DNA from: Lachnospiraceae bacterium | GTDB lineage: Bacteria > Bacillota > Clostridia > Lachnospirales > Lachnospiraceae | DNA: 64,000 bases | NCBI GenBank assembly: GCA_024693845.1 | Contig: JAILKJ010000067.1 | Span: 1 to 64,000, forward strand | Reading direction: 5' to 3' | Shown here: positions 19,701 to 27,280 of the stretch, one piece after another | How the letters are laid out: each line of letters starts with the position of its first letter | How positions within the stretch are numbered: the first letter of the stretch is position 1 | Made by a program: the position numbers and the translations under genes | The notes under the pieces: model-generated | Databases searched by the model: none | What the model was told of the DNA's origin: nothing | The model's input: the letters and a program-made list of their open reading frames with translations, nothing else

Positions 19701-22700
19701 GCAGGATCAGTCTGTCGGTATAACCGCAGTGCTGAACGCGGCCGATGTTAACCGCCGCAATACCGCCTGCCATACCGTTGACCACGGAGAATTCCGTTCT
19801 CCGGTCAATGATGGGCTGGTTGGATGTATTTCCTACAAAACCGCCGTTCTCTGTCTTGAAATGGGCCGTCAGATGGCAATCCTTGATCAGAGCCCCTGCC
19901 TCGTTGGAAGCGCATACACCGCCGATCCGGGAGCTCTTGTCCAGCTTCTGGGCCTCTGTATCACTCTCGGATAGCGTACATACACCGCGGGCCAGGATCG
20001 AGGCACCCACAAGGTTGCAGTCTTTGATCACGGGCTGTTTGGTCTTTCCCGTCTCTTTTGCATTGACCGCAACGATACCGCCGATCCTAAGCTCCTTGAT
20101 GGAGCGTCCGTTTGTCTTCTGATCGATGCTTCCGCTGAAGATACAATCCTTGATGTCACCGTGATTCTTGCCGGCCACGCCGCCCAGTATGGCTGCACTG
20201 CCCATCTTCATATCCATGGTGGATTCGAAGTTCTTGACAGTACCCGTGCTGTAGTTCACACCGGCGCCGCCGCCGATGACAATATCGTTCCTGAGGGTCT
20301 CGTAGGCTACGTAAGGACCTACGAGACCGCCGTCCAGCATGCCCTCGTTCTCCCCGATCAGGTAACCGAAGATATCCATGCTGTTACCCTTGATGGTGAT
20401 CCTTTCGGTATCCTCCAGACCGGACTGGTCCTTATGCAAAAGTGCACAGCCGCAATCCTTGACAATGGCTTTTTCATGGTTGATGCAGGTAACGGCACCT
20501 GCTGCGTTCTCGTTTCCTTCGATCAGCGGCAGATAGGTCTTGCTATCATCCTTAAAGCGGTCCACATAGCAGCTTTCCAGATAACCGAAGTTCTCGGCAC
20601 TGATACCGCCTGCGATACCCTTGGAGGCACCTACCTCTCCGTAATCCACGCACTCGCTGATGTACGCACTTTTACCACTGAATCCGACAATACCGCCCAC
20701 CATGTCACGGCCGAAGACATTGCCGTAGTTCTCACAGCCCACGATCCTGGGCGCGATCTCTGTTTTCGGGATGGCAATATCCCCTGTCTGGGCAGCCGTT
20801 TTTCCGGTCTTCACCCAGATGTTTCCGACGATGCCGCCCACCATATCGTTCTTGCTGCCGCCGGTTTTCTCATTGATATCCACATAGCTGACCACGGAGC
20901 GAAGATCCAGCTTACTGTCCGCCTTCAGCTGCTCTGCACTGCTGACGCCACTGCCCTTGACATAGAAGACGGGATCGTTACCGGATACGGTTGAGATCGT
21001 ACCGTCTACAGCCTTCTCGGCTTTCTCCATCTTCAGATAGCCGTCCTCTTCGCTCTTGAGCAGTTTATCGATAACTGCATTCTGGGAAAGGCCCAGAGCA
21101 GACTGACTCGCAAGAGCAACGTTGGCTTCCCCCGTCTTTGTCAGGTCGCCGCTGACATATCCGAAGATACCGCCCACACCATAAGCATAGGTATCTGCGT
21201 AGGTCTCATTCAGCTTTTCTCTTTCCGCACTCTCGGAATAATCGGGAACTGTTTCGGTACCTCTGATATAGCCCTTCAGCTGCCCGCCTGCCCGGATCCT
21301 GTCATGGCTCTGCAGTGCTTTTCCGTCCTGCTTAGCCTTCAGTGTGAGCACGCCGCCCACCATACCGACGCCGCAGCCCTTCTGTTTATCGGGAGAAGGA
21401 TCCTGCACCAAAGTGGCCTCACTCTCACACGTATCATCAAGATACACTTCTTCTATGGAACCCTCATCCCGTCCGCAGAGGATACCTGCGGCACGAAGGG
21501 TATCGGAAAAGATGGCGCCGTCAGCACTTTCACTCACGCCGTCCGCATCAGCCTGTGCTTTGGTCAGCACCGAAAGCTTGGCGCCGGAAAGGATGAGCCT
21601 GCGGATCTTACCCTTATTCTCATCCACAATACCGATGCTCTCCGCCTTGTTGGTGGAACCGGTTTTGATGGATCCGTCGGTGTCTCTGTCAGATGCCGCA
21701 AAAGTGATATTGGAGGAGTTATCCATCTTCAGATCAAAGATGGTATAGCCGTCTCCGTTCAGGGTACTTTCTTCGGACAGTTCCGGGATCGAGGCAAAGA
21801 AAAGCTTATCCGCGGCGATTTTCTGTCCGTCCGGGGTCAGCACCTGATACTGCAGGGCCTTCTCCATATCTATATGATCCTTCAGGGTATAGGTATAATC
21901 CTTCTTCGTCTCGCCTGCATCCTCCAGGCGCTTCTTGGAACTCTCACCAAAACGGATATTGGACAGGTGTCTGGGATAGAGTACACCATAACTGCCGCGC
22001 TGCAGAGGCTGCACCGCGCCCAGATCATCCTTATCCGTGGCAAACAGATCGTTTTCAATATTGGAGTCCTTGCTTTCGGCATGCAGCCCGCTGAGGGCAC
22101 CGCCTGCTCCTGCCGAAGGCTCTACTTCCACCGTGGCAAAAATGAGAGCCGGGTCATCCCCCAGGAATCTGGTGATGCTTAGGCCTGTACGATCCGTACG
22201 TCCCTCCGTAAGCTCATTACCGGATGAATCTTTGGTATTCAGACGGGCATAAGTATTGGAATTCATGGTGGCATCCAGCATCAGCGTTACATTCAGCTTG
22301 TCGGTGTTGCCCGCCACTCTCGAGGGCTGATATCCCACATAGAAATAGCAATCGGAATAATCACTTTCTCCCGCAAGCTTGGCCTGCAGTTTTGCACGTC
22401 TGTATTCTACCGGATCAGGAGGGGTGTCCGGATCGAAGGCTGTGGGATCGATCCCTTTGTCCAGCCATTCCTGCTTGAACATATCCTCCATAGGATCCAT
22501 CTTCACACTGAAGACTTCCTGATCTCCACTGTCTGTCTTCTTATAGAAAGTCAGGGTGTAAGCAGTATGATACTCGTAAGAGTCAGAATCGGAACGGAAG
22601 TCCAGATGCAGCAACTCCTCGTTATAGAGCATGGCTTCCTCCACTTCCCAGGAAAAGCCGCTGTCCTCAATCTGTGCCACGTTGACCTGATCGGCTGCAT

Positions 22701-23328
22701 AATAACCGATGCTGTAGTCCCGGCGCATGGTCTCTGCCCGGGAAGCGGGATTGATCTCATAGGGGCCCCAGACACTCGTTGCTTCAATATTTTCATTATA
22801 GGCATAGAGGCTCGCCCAGCTGGAATAAAAGACGGAATAAACCTTGCCGGCAGTCAGATCGAACTCCACCGCCACGCTGCCGTCCAAAGTCTCCGTATCG
22901 GAAAGATAGGGACCGATGATCTCATATAAAAGCTTACTCTCGGGAATAGAATTGTCCCTGAGGGTTCCTTTATCCGCCTTCAGGGTCGCATACTTATGCT
23001 GCTTATCATGATTATCCGTATTGTCCGGCAGACCGTATTTTGTCTTCTCAGTCGATGTGGTAAATACTTTGGCGGCGCCGGCCTGTGCTTCGACGCGGTC
23101 CATCAGCTCTTCCAGGCTGCCTCTTGACGCATACGCAGAAAGCCCGGACTGCGCGCCCAGGTAGATATAACGTGCCGTCTCTTCATTCCGGATATAGGTG
23201 AAATGATCGATCCAACCCGTAACGCCCCACATGGTGGCACCCATCATAATGGCCATGACCATGATGACTACCATCATTTCCACCAATGTGAAACCGTATC
23301 GATTGTCCTTTCTTCGTTTATTTCTCAT
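13789..23328 (-). CDS. Giant pilin-like surface protein (3,179 aa) with a class-III prepilin signal
   Basis: The N-terminus (MRNKRRKDNRYG|FTLVEMM) is a full prepilin leader: cleavage after G12, Glu17 at +5, then the hydrophobic spine VVIMVMAIMMGATMWGV. Over 3,000 extracellular residues follow. About 650-1650 carries many GLUG-like turns (GGIVGNIW, GGIVGFSGK, GGIAGENA, GGVIAKM, GGIVGQLS) typical of adhesins. About 2000-2130 resembles a fibronectin type III domain (YQMKISVY ... KYYLVVRARDY). About 2150-3165 has three diverged repeats, each with a W-x-RLVNPD-like strand, PQY[IV]-[ST]VE[LM], a WYS/WYA block and a Y[FY]-[AH] block. There is no sorting signal, so anchoring would be as a pilin. It heads the minor-pilin operon from its own promoter. 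Known pilins rarely exceed 500 residues. A tip adhesin is the likely role. Confidence 0.85.
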   Translation of the reverse strand: MRNKRRKDNRYGFTLVEMMVVIMVMAIMMGATMWGVTGWIDHFTYIRNEETARYIYLGAQSGLSAYASRGSLEELMDRVEAQAGAAKVFTTSTEKTKYGLPDNTDNHDKQHKYATLKADKGTLRDNSIPESKLLYEIIGPYLSDTETLDGSVAVEFDLTAGKVYSVFYSSWASLYAYNENIEATSVWGPYEINPASRAETMRRDYSIGYYAADQVNVAQIEDSGFSWEVEEAMLYNEELLHLDFRSDSDSYEYHTAYTLTFYKKTDSGDQEVFSVKMDPMEDMFKQEWLDKGIDPTAFDPDTPPDPVEYRRAKLQAKLAGESDYSDCYFYVGYQPSRVAGNTDKLNVTLMLDATMNSNTYARLNTKDSSGNELTEGRTDRTGLSITRFLGDDPALIFATVEVEPSAGAGGALSGLHAESKDSNIENDLFATDKDDLGAVQPLQRGSYGVLYPRHLSNIRFGESSKKRLEDAGETKKDYTYTLKDHIDMEKALQYQVLTPDGQKIAADKLFFASIPELSEESTLNGDGYTIFDLKMDNSSNITFAASDRDTDGSIKTGSTNKAESIGIVDENKGKIRRLILSGAKLSVLTKAQADADGVSESADGAIFSDTLRAAGILCGRDEGSIEEVYLDDTCESEATLVQDPSPDKQKGCGVGMVGGVLTLKAKQDGKALQSHDRIRAGGQLKGYIRGTETVPDYSESAEREKLNETYADTYAYGVGGIFGYVSGDLTKTGEANVALASQSALGLSQNAVIDKLLKSEEDGYLKMEKAEKAVDGTISTVSGNDPVFYVKGSGVSSAEQLKADSKLDLRSVVSYVDINEKTGGSKNDMVGGIVGNIWVKTGKTAAQTGDIAIPKTEIAPRIVGCENYGNVFGRDMVGGIVGFSGKSAYISECVDYGEVGASKGIAGGISAENFGYLESCYVDRFKDDSKTYLPLIEGNENAAGAVTCINHEKAIVKDCGCALLHKDQSGLEDTERITIKGNSMDIFGYLIGENEGMLDGGLVGPYVAYETLRNDIVIGGGAGVNYSTGTVKNFESTMDMKMGSAAILGGVAGKNHGDIKDCIFSGSIDQKTNGRSIKELRIGGIVAVNAKETGKTKQPVIKDCNLVGASILARGVCTLSESDTEAQKLDKSSRIGGVCASNEAGALIKDCHLTAHFKTENGGFVGNTSNQPIIDRRTEFSVVNGMAGGIAAVNIGRVQHCGYTDRLILLREDLAKTQAGEKPFHRFMTLSAAPSNPTKDMAFADEAIRYMEIASEEEGNKEYSEDYKAGTDWAAARDTLRSKVESFAESKIDIDAGKRVRAKEISAAAAEMLRRKFMKGLTDELNDQPEKDSSISAASACGYLAGYWSDPVNTCASLPKEADATGLPAYDIGDNRCRITMDTGKGYLGGIVGYNSKSGEVEYCSTGRWVVESYLPTSTISAIGGIAGENAADGRKFRYNLNLAYIRRELPCDLDVDLYASNAMTDEPDPVFDAHAFHYVGGVIGTQSNVTKDGWVIEGCANAGYVANLYGNNVGGVIAKMRKNGGTVQYCYNYGTLMCGFADNKNGIGGYVGTAGGIMSHLTEMNFDQSVSVISCQNHGVVNLPIRGISADRKTLVSNWGRMSANDVGGIVGQLSSPKNDRYYVLNMEDCVNGVGAEIYTHSACAAILCRVGGVSDYSATNRKESKTIAETENNAVVNLISCRNYSDDIYAFNDRMAVGNKRVLDNKEGSIFASKPEITKASRAGYLAVQNCLTVRVGDYTSNGYTTADCKIFSRDDVKKSSKHPEWGRGLEYCSDNYVIDNLSFQYLPSSEDVSRNQERLVTIPGVTNQKVISLRQLSRVNAAKPSSGIQSTGELGDSLAEEYVAGGSLRTYYTNFAKTIDSEPEAAVQRLFAVSVDENDETYALIAEEDGGMVRSANTENAWIGKDSQRKNRDALFLQVNPVGDADLVGPVIHTFSEKDMDRNITKMDDAQHYSYSNKYEAGTYEKSRLPIADEFDWDEDGYYQLDRDYIEHADYVKSIRGWDNVDDVNVKEDTESGRYKISWKPVERNNKPVTATRYQMKISVYSLPSEETFDADDFNGNSDLPTYYRLEKETEQVVTSRTTTIDAPTLPEYESGRKYYLVVRARDYRALRDTTAANYATLGFSDVEDEGDGEDDIRSYAVLLEKLPSPEFEIVEYGGLWRLHLLNPDVFMPYIEKGANIRVGAYLLNNLGKKNTATEVAIAADSIEYKSTDTNLLNNISDTYIDDKNFAKGQQDLEIQTFATATGYLSADVQTMTVYVPQKAHPNTLITATVTTEVLTGKDPQYEAILTYDQFDDTITPPIPQYILLELYRIRTEGGKTWQETVARQDVMLEVGQSQKVDIGSYYVPASVKKEFKDTDTFGVAYWYANSGQGDVNTYFETTQKWAVESGVPKDRSTGYITDISTGTTKYYFHTVKELVEPEIEIVHLTRGAPGNANSAGGWWARLVNPEDYADAPGAQIEVRVRNATKPTDYVTTVFSAKDKVSGHENLDFYGGSIDGKLNSNVIVEARAVGEESFASDFVIFGEGTSRGAVNLKKNLGNDTGVDMSPITGDSMKLGADGKLTYTGTLHTPSVNDANQPQYVSVELFAKDSADGEYKTLYLDLDHQLQPGNNDLDMSFTLTPDTSKNLGDLSRFYDFHLTAWYSAMNYPNTNTRKLTQYFKTTEEVAQANGYDRSEGILTYVGLDENIRSVSENAVYYYAAPLKDHAYYNNKELRRDSGATIAKVLSATADDTTHKATWTVNSDISDTNKYNVKETFIQVPKNTAVASAEDLLAGVGSVSGNTIVAEGVTEDVAAKEVTGALPPSGWYTGGFTGSYDAVNYDYYIVMQIYDSDLAAADGTPANDGYLTAYGASTYMRMPLKLTTPIVEFCKLSKNDREWYVRLVNADKFTGLNATITVTLEGTNHHEEYVLSNMDVLGLGLTNEWGYRFETEAKGNKNPGTAQYWKKSAVATAPGFEDSDVYDYDKTTNLAMRLKSSLDSVETKVDMDSIDNEILTRSPGAIDYTGHLHTKSHPNNNGEEPQYITVEMFGTDASGKVVTLYLEADKKLPDKKSANYLYDVEIPIHLTDENTGLHLDDYTDIHVACWYSGMAFPKHVAGHYLHTWFKTNEAVDDAIATRANGFIKLIAKNYSATGGTQEGGTPSAPVYFYAAPLAKDEFKATNVLYLETTPTVTP

Positions 23329-23368
23329 ATGCGCCTTCTAAGATATGTAAACCTAGTCATACACATTT

Positions 23369-23397
23369 ACAGTACCACAAAATCTTGTATTTTTCAA
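23369..23397 (-). promoter_or_regulatory. Promoter of the giant pilin/minor pilin operon
   Basis: TTGAAA (23392-23397), 17-nt spacer, TACTGT (23369-23374), preceded by an extended TGG. It gives a leader of about 34 nt with GAAGG before the ATG at 23328. Confidence 0.65.
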
Positions 23398-23710
23398 TGC
23401 AGATTCCCCTCATTCCGTATATCGGCTGAAATTCGGACGATACTTAGACAAGATTTACAAAACGGATGTTTGGAAAGTTACCATAATTTTTCGATATTTT
23501 CAGCCTTTTTTCTGTGGATAAAGTGGAAAAGTTCGTTTATAAGTCGATTTTTACGCAAAAAACCGGGTTTTTGGATGTGGAAAACTTTCTTCCGTTTTCG
23601 TAGAATTAAGTGTTGCATTTCAGGATCGTTGTGCACAATGCTGAAAATGATTTCGAACGCTGCGCAGCCCACGTCCGGTGAAAGCCGGGAACCTACATGA
23701 CATGGGCTAC
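23398..23710. other. Non-coding stretch between the giant pilin operon and the NlpC/P60 gene
   Basis: AT-rich, with many A and T runs (23480-23600) and no credible ORF. At about 23670-23710 an AGCCCA/TGGGCT stem encloses a CCGG-TGAAAG-CCGG hairpin. It matches no riboswitch I know. It could be an upstream control region for the pilus operon. Confidence 0.4.
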
Positions 23711-23745
23711 ACATAACAAGAAACCCCACAGCCGAAGCTGCGGGG
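23711..23745 (-). terminator. Terminator of the NlpC/P60 gene
   Basis: CCCCGCAGC-TTCGG-type hairpin: arms 23724-23732 and 23737-23745 with one mismatch and a stable UUCG-like loop. On the minus strand it is followed by TTTCTTGTTATG. It lies 58 bp after the stop codon. Confidence 0.8.
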
Positions 23746-23803
23746 TCCTTAGTATGTTTTCGAAACACTGCATTGCAGTGATCTCTATCTGATTGTAACG
23801 CTC

Positions 23804-25285
23804 TTAGAAGATACGTCTTACGGAAAGAACGTTTCTGTAACTTGCGTTGGATACCTTGATACCGGTCTTAGCGGTAGAAGCGTGTACGATCTGTCCGCCG
23901 CCGATGTAGATACCTACGTGGCCGGAGTAGCATACGATGTCACCGGGCTGTGCATTTGCCAGGCCGCCTACATCAGTACCGCAGCTTCTCTGAGCACCTG
24001 AGGAGTGGGGAAGACCAACACCGAAGGCTGCATATACGCTCATGGTGAATCCGGAGCAGTCGGTTCCGCCTGTCAGGGAAGAACCACCGTATACATACGG
24101 ATTACCTACGAACTGAAGTGCATAGTTGGCAACTGCGGAACCGCTGGCGCTGCCTGCTGCCGCATAGCTCTTGCCGCCGCCTGAGGACTTACCGCCCTTC
24201 TTCTTGCCGGACTTCTTGGCTGCTGCTGCCAGAGCCGCTTCTCTCTCGGCCTTCTCTTTTGCCAGACGGGCCTCTTCCTCTTCCTTGGACTCCGCCTTGG
24301 TGAACTCGGTCTTCAGAGTTACGAACTCAGTGGAGATATAGCCCTCACCTTCCTCGATGGAAACCTTAGCCCAACCGTCATCGGTCTCTTCCATTACGGA
24401 AAGGTCGTCATCACCTGCAACCATACCGATCACGTGAGAATCGGTACTGGGCTCTTCTCTTACATATAAGGTAGTGGTATTTACGGTTGCGATCCGCTTA
24501 CCAACTTCTTTGGCTCTCTCAACTGCCGCATCACCGGTCACTACATACTCAGCCTTTACATAGCCGCGAACGGTACCGGAAATGATCTCAACCCAGCCGC
24601 CTTCTGCTTCGGAAACGAAATCGCCTACCGACTCATTGTACAGCTTGCCGAGGATCTCTGCTTCCTCATTGGGCTCCTTGCGGACATTTACGTAATCATT
24701 ACACTTAGCGATTACAAGGTTCTGATACTGCTCTCTTGCATTGGCTGCAGCTGCGTCTGCTCCGGATACCACCTTGCCGGTGGATGCGGATCCGTTCTCT
24801 GCAGCTTCCTCAGCGCTCTTGGTCTCGGTGGTTTCTGTAGACGGAACACTGTCAGCAGCGATATCGGCGGGAACTGCGATGGTAGCTTCCTCTGCCTGGG
24901 TATTATCTGTTGTCTGGGAAGCGGTTTCAGCGCTCTGGGTTGTTGCTGCGCTTACAGCTGCTTCTGTATCATCCGTAGAGATCTCGGGCATTGCCTTGGG
25001 AGCATCTGCCTTAGCCGTAGTAGTTGCTACTGCAATACCGCCTGCAGCGGATTCTACACCCGCACCTTTGAGTGCGCTGGTCTGGCTCTTGGCGGGAGCT
25101 GCCTTCTTAACAGGCTCCTCTTCCTGAACGCTTGCCATGGTGATCGTAGATCCGGTTACATTAAGAGACGACCCGGCTCCGACAGAAGGAAGAATGCTTG
25201 CTGCCGATACGCCCGTCGTCAATGTGCTGAAAGCAATTGCTGCGGATAAGATCCATGCGGAAAGCTTTAATTTACGATTATACAT
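23804..25285 (-). CDS. Secreted NlpC/P60 peptidoglycan endopeptidase with two SH3b domains
   Basis: 493 residues: a signal peptide (MYNRKLKLSAWILSAAIAFS...VSAA), a low-complexity Ala/Thr-rich stretch (about 40-180), two bacterial SH3 domains (about 190-255 and 265-325; DYVNVRKEPNEEAEILGKL and TLYVREEPSTDSHVIG), a Lys/Glu/Gly linker, then the NlpC/P60 catalytic domain (about 385-493). The catalytic Cys is in GTDCSGF, the His in GHVGIYIG, with a further His in VHAS. Such enzymes cut the D-Glu-diaminoacid bond of stem peptides. Start 25285 is preferred over ATG 25303 because GGAGG lies 11 nt before it and nothing precedes the other. The position next to the pilus locus could help pilus passage through the wall (inference). 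Confidence 0.9.
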   Translation of the reverse strand: MYNRKLKLSAWILSAAIAFSTLTTGVSAASILPSVGAGSSLNVTGSTITMASVQEEEPVKKAAPAKSQTSALKGAGVESAAGGIAVATTTAKADAPKAMPEISTDDTEAAVSAATTQSAETASQTTDNTQAEEATIAVPADIAADSVPSTETTETKSAEEAAENGSASTGKVVSGADAAAANAREQYQNLVIAKCNDYVNVRKEPNEEAEILGKLYNESVGDFVSEAEGGWVEIISGTVRGYVKAEYVVTGDAAVERAKEVGKRIATVNTTTLYVREEPSTDSHVIGMVAGDDDLSVMEETDDGWAKVSIEEGEGYISTEFVTLKTEFTKAESKEEEEARLAKEKAEREAALAAAAKKSGKKKGGKSSGGGKSYAAAGSASGSAVANYALQFVGNPYVYGGSSLTGGTDCSGFTMSVYAAFGVGLPHSSGAQRSCGTDVGGLANAQPGDIVCYSGHVGIYIGGGQIVHASTAKTGIKVSNASYRNVLSVRRIF

Positions 25286-25332
25286 AAGGTTTTGGGCCTC
25301 CATTTGTTACGAAAATGTTACATTTCTTGTTA

Positions 25333-25361
25333 AATATATCAAAACTCCCTTATTTTGTCAA
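25333..25361 (-). promoter_or_regulatory. Promoter of the NlpC/P60 gene
   Basis: TTGACA (25356-25361), 17-nt spacer, TATATT (25333-25338): a near-consensus SigA promoter. GTTAC elements recur around it (25305, 25315, 25391). Confidence 0.8.
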
Positions 25362-25451
25362 CAATATATAGTGTAAAAATGTAGTTTTTTTGTAACACTT
25401 CTTAATTTATGTAAATCTGGGGCTTTAAGTGGACCGGGGTGTGCGGGGCAA

Positions 25452-26765
25452 TCATTTCAAAATCGAGATGAACACCAGCAGGCTGCAGCTGCCCAGGAAC
25501 AACGGTATAGCCTTCAGCCAAACCGGTTTACGCTCTTTCAGCCTAACCGCCAGAAATACTGCCAGGATCAAAAAAACACACCACATCGGATAATCCGTCC
25601 GGTTTCCCGAGGAAAAGATCGTAGGAGAGAACGCCACACCCAGTCTGCTGAGCATTCCCGCAAAAACCGCAGTGATCAGCAGCCATCCGTCAGCACCGGA
25701 ATCATACAGCAGCCAGAGTGCGATCAGCAACGAGGCCCAGAAGAAGATCATGAAGCCCAGAGGCACGAAGGCATACGGCATATCAAAATCTGTCAGATCT
25801 CCGACGCCGTATGTTTCCACACTTTTCAACATATACAAATGAGGAAAACTGATCCCGAGGATCGGATACAACGGGCCGAAGACCATACAGATTGAAAACG
25901 GTATGCATCCGATCACCCTTTCCCAGGACTTTTTTTCGTAGAAGAAAAGCGCCGCCAGATAAAATGTAGCGATCAGACAGACAACATTACCCGAAAATGC
26001 GATCTCTCTGGTCGCGATCGAAAAGCCCAGATTGACCTTCTGAATGAAACCGAGCATGGAATACTCCGGAAATGACTGCATGATCTCCTCGGTATATCGT
26101 GCACCGCGGCCGGGCGCTGTAAAAGTAAAAACCATACTGCACACGGAGGTGAGCAGGCCTGCGACAATATAACTGTTAAACTTTTTGTCGATCAGCATTT
26201 TTCCAAACCAGAACAGCTGCACGCCGGTCACAACGATCAAAAACTGTTCCATATTATCAGCAGCTGCCGTCAGCAGGATCACCCCCGCCAGATTAAGGAG
26301 CTTCACCTTCCCGTCGTTTTGCATACTTTGCCTAATCAGCAAAATCGACCAGATGGCTGCCGTTGCCGGCCAGATATAATATATAGAAGTAACCGAAAAA
26401 CCACAATCATAAAAACATACATAAGAAAACGACGACAGCAGCGCAGCTATGATCCATTGAACCGAAATACTCTCATCCCGATCGCACAATTTGAGAATAC
26501 CGAGACATTCCAGCGTCATCACAAGGGAATTTGCCAGTTTAAAAAAAGCCAGCGGATAATGATGTGCGATCGCACAAAGCACATCCCAGAACACCCTGCT
26601 CGACCAATGGTAATAGTAGTCCGAGAACACGCCCGCCACCGATTTTTGCTCCAACAGGGCTGCATAGACCGTTTCGTCGCCAATCCATACCTTCATGGAC
26701 AGCTGGAGAAGCAGCCAGATTCCTCCGTATATGATGATGGGGTAGTATTTCTTTACCATTTTCAT
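25452..26765 (-). CDS. Polytopic membrane protein, GT-C/DUF6056-like
   Basis: 437 residues and about 10-12 membrane helices. The first outer loop has an acidic pair and a Trp-Ser-Arg motif (WIGDETVYAALL ... YYYHWSSRVFWD), a layout seen in DUF6056-type proteins thought to be GT-C-fold glycosyltransferases that use lipid-linked sugars. The substrate cannot be deduced. The start is placed at 26765, where GGGAGAG (which also ends the preceding gene) is well spaced. An in-frame upstream ATG lacks this. It is the last gene of a four-gene unit with two acyltransferase-like proteins, so surface glycan decoration is a fair guess. No terminator is obvious after it. Confidence 0.6.
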   Translation of the reverse strand: MKMVKKYYPIIIYGGIWLLLQLSMKVWIGDETVYAALLEQKSVAGVFSDYYYHWSSRVFWDVLCAIAHHYPLAFFKLANSLVMTLECLGILKLCDRDESISVQWIIAALLSSFSYVCFYDCGFSVTSIYYIWPATAAIWSILLIRQSMQNDGKVKLLNLAGVILLTAAADNMEQFLIVVTGVQLFWFGKMLIDKKFNSYIVAGLLTSVCSMVFTFTAPGRGARYTEEIMQSFPEYSMLGFIQKVNLGFSIATREIAFSGNVVCLIATFYLAALFFYEKKSWERVIGCIPFSICMVFGPLYPILGISFPHLYMLKSVETYGVGDLTDFDMPYAFVPLGFMIFFWASLLIALWLLYDSGADGWLLITAVFAGMLSRLGVAFSPTIFSSGNRTDYPMWCVFLILAVFLAVRLKERKPVWLKAIPLFLGSCSLLVFISILK

Positions 26766-26770
26766 GTTGC

Positions 26771-27280
26771 TTACTCTCCCTCTTTTGGTGTGCCGCAAAA
26801 CGATCCAGTATGCACGATATAATGAAGATTCTCATTGATATCAGCCAAAAAACAGATCTCGTAGTAACGCTCGCCGAATCGTCCGATTTTTTTGGAGATC
26901 CTTCCGTAAAACCCCACCTTTTCAAAAATCAGGTCCGTATGTTTTTTGAAAAGATCCGGTCTGTCCACAACAAGCGATGGGATGATCAGATAATCATTCG
27001 TCTCGCAGTCTCGAAGCGCCACGGCATATCGAATTGTTTTGTATTCCAGCTGCGGCCAATATGCAAAACCGGACAGTGCCAGGTAGTCCGAATCCACCGG
27101 TGTATCCGTTTTAAACACTGCTGTGTCGGTCATATCAGTATAAACACCTTCGACCTCCTCTGCGGAGCGGGTGTCGACCGCCGTGTATTCTCTTTTTTCC
27201 AGATATACAAAGATCAGAAAAATGATTAGCGCCAGTGCATAGAACCCGATCACAGCCACTTTTCTTTTGTTCTCATTCAT
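26771..27280 (-). CDS. Single-pass membrane or exported protein of unknown function
   Basis: 169 residues. The N-terminus MNENKRKVAVIGFYALALII gives one membrane helix (about 8-27) or an uncleaved signal. The extracytoplasmic part (30-169) has alternating beta strands (TIRYAVALRDCETNDYLIIP) and a basic C-terminal third. I do not recognise the family. It overlaps the upstream acyltransferase gene by 4 bp (ATGA, 27277-27280) and ends 5 bp before the next gene, so all three are tightly coupled and probably act together. Confidence 0.7.
   Translation of the reverse strand: MNENKRKVAVIGFYALALIIFLIFVYLEKREYTAVDTRSAEEVEGVYTDMTDTAVFKTDTPVDSDYLALSGFAYWPQLEYKTIRYAVALRDCETNDYLIIPSLVVDRPDLFKKHTDLIFEKVGFYGRISKKIGRFGERYYEICFLADINENLHYIVHTGSFCGTPKEGE

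Noticed and set aside
13789-23328. The giant frame considered as several genes merged by an assembly error
   Set aside because: It is one uninterrupted frame with consistent codon use, related repeats across it and no internal ribosome site followed by a new signal peptide that I could see.
23620-23710. A folded patch considered as a c-di-GMP or c-di-AMP (ydaO) riboswitch
   Set aside because: The conserved cores of those classes are not present, and the patch lies downstream of the NlpC/P60 gene with respect to its transcription.
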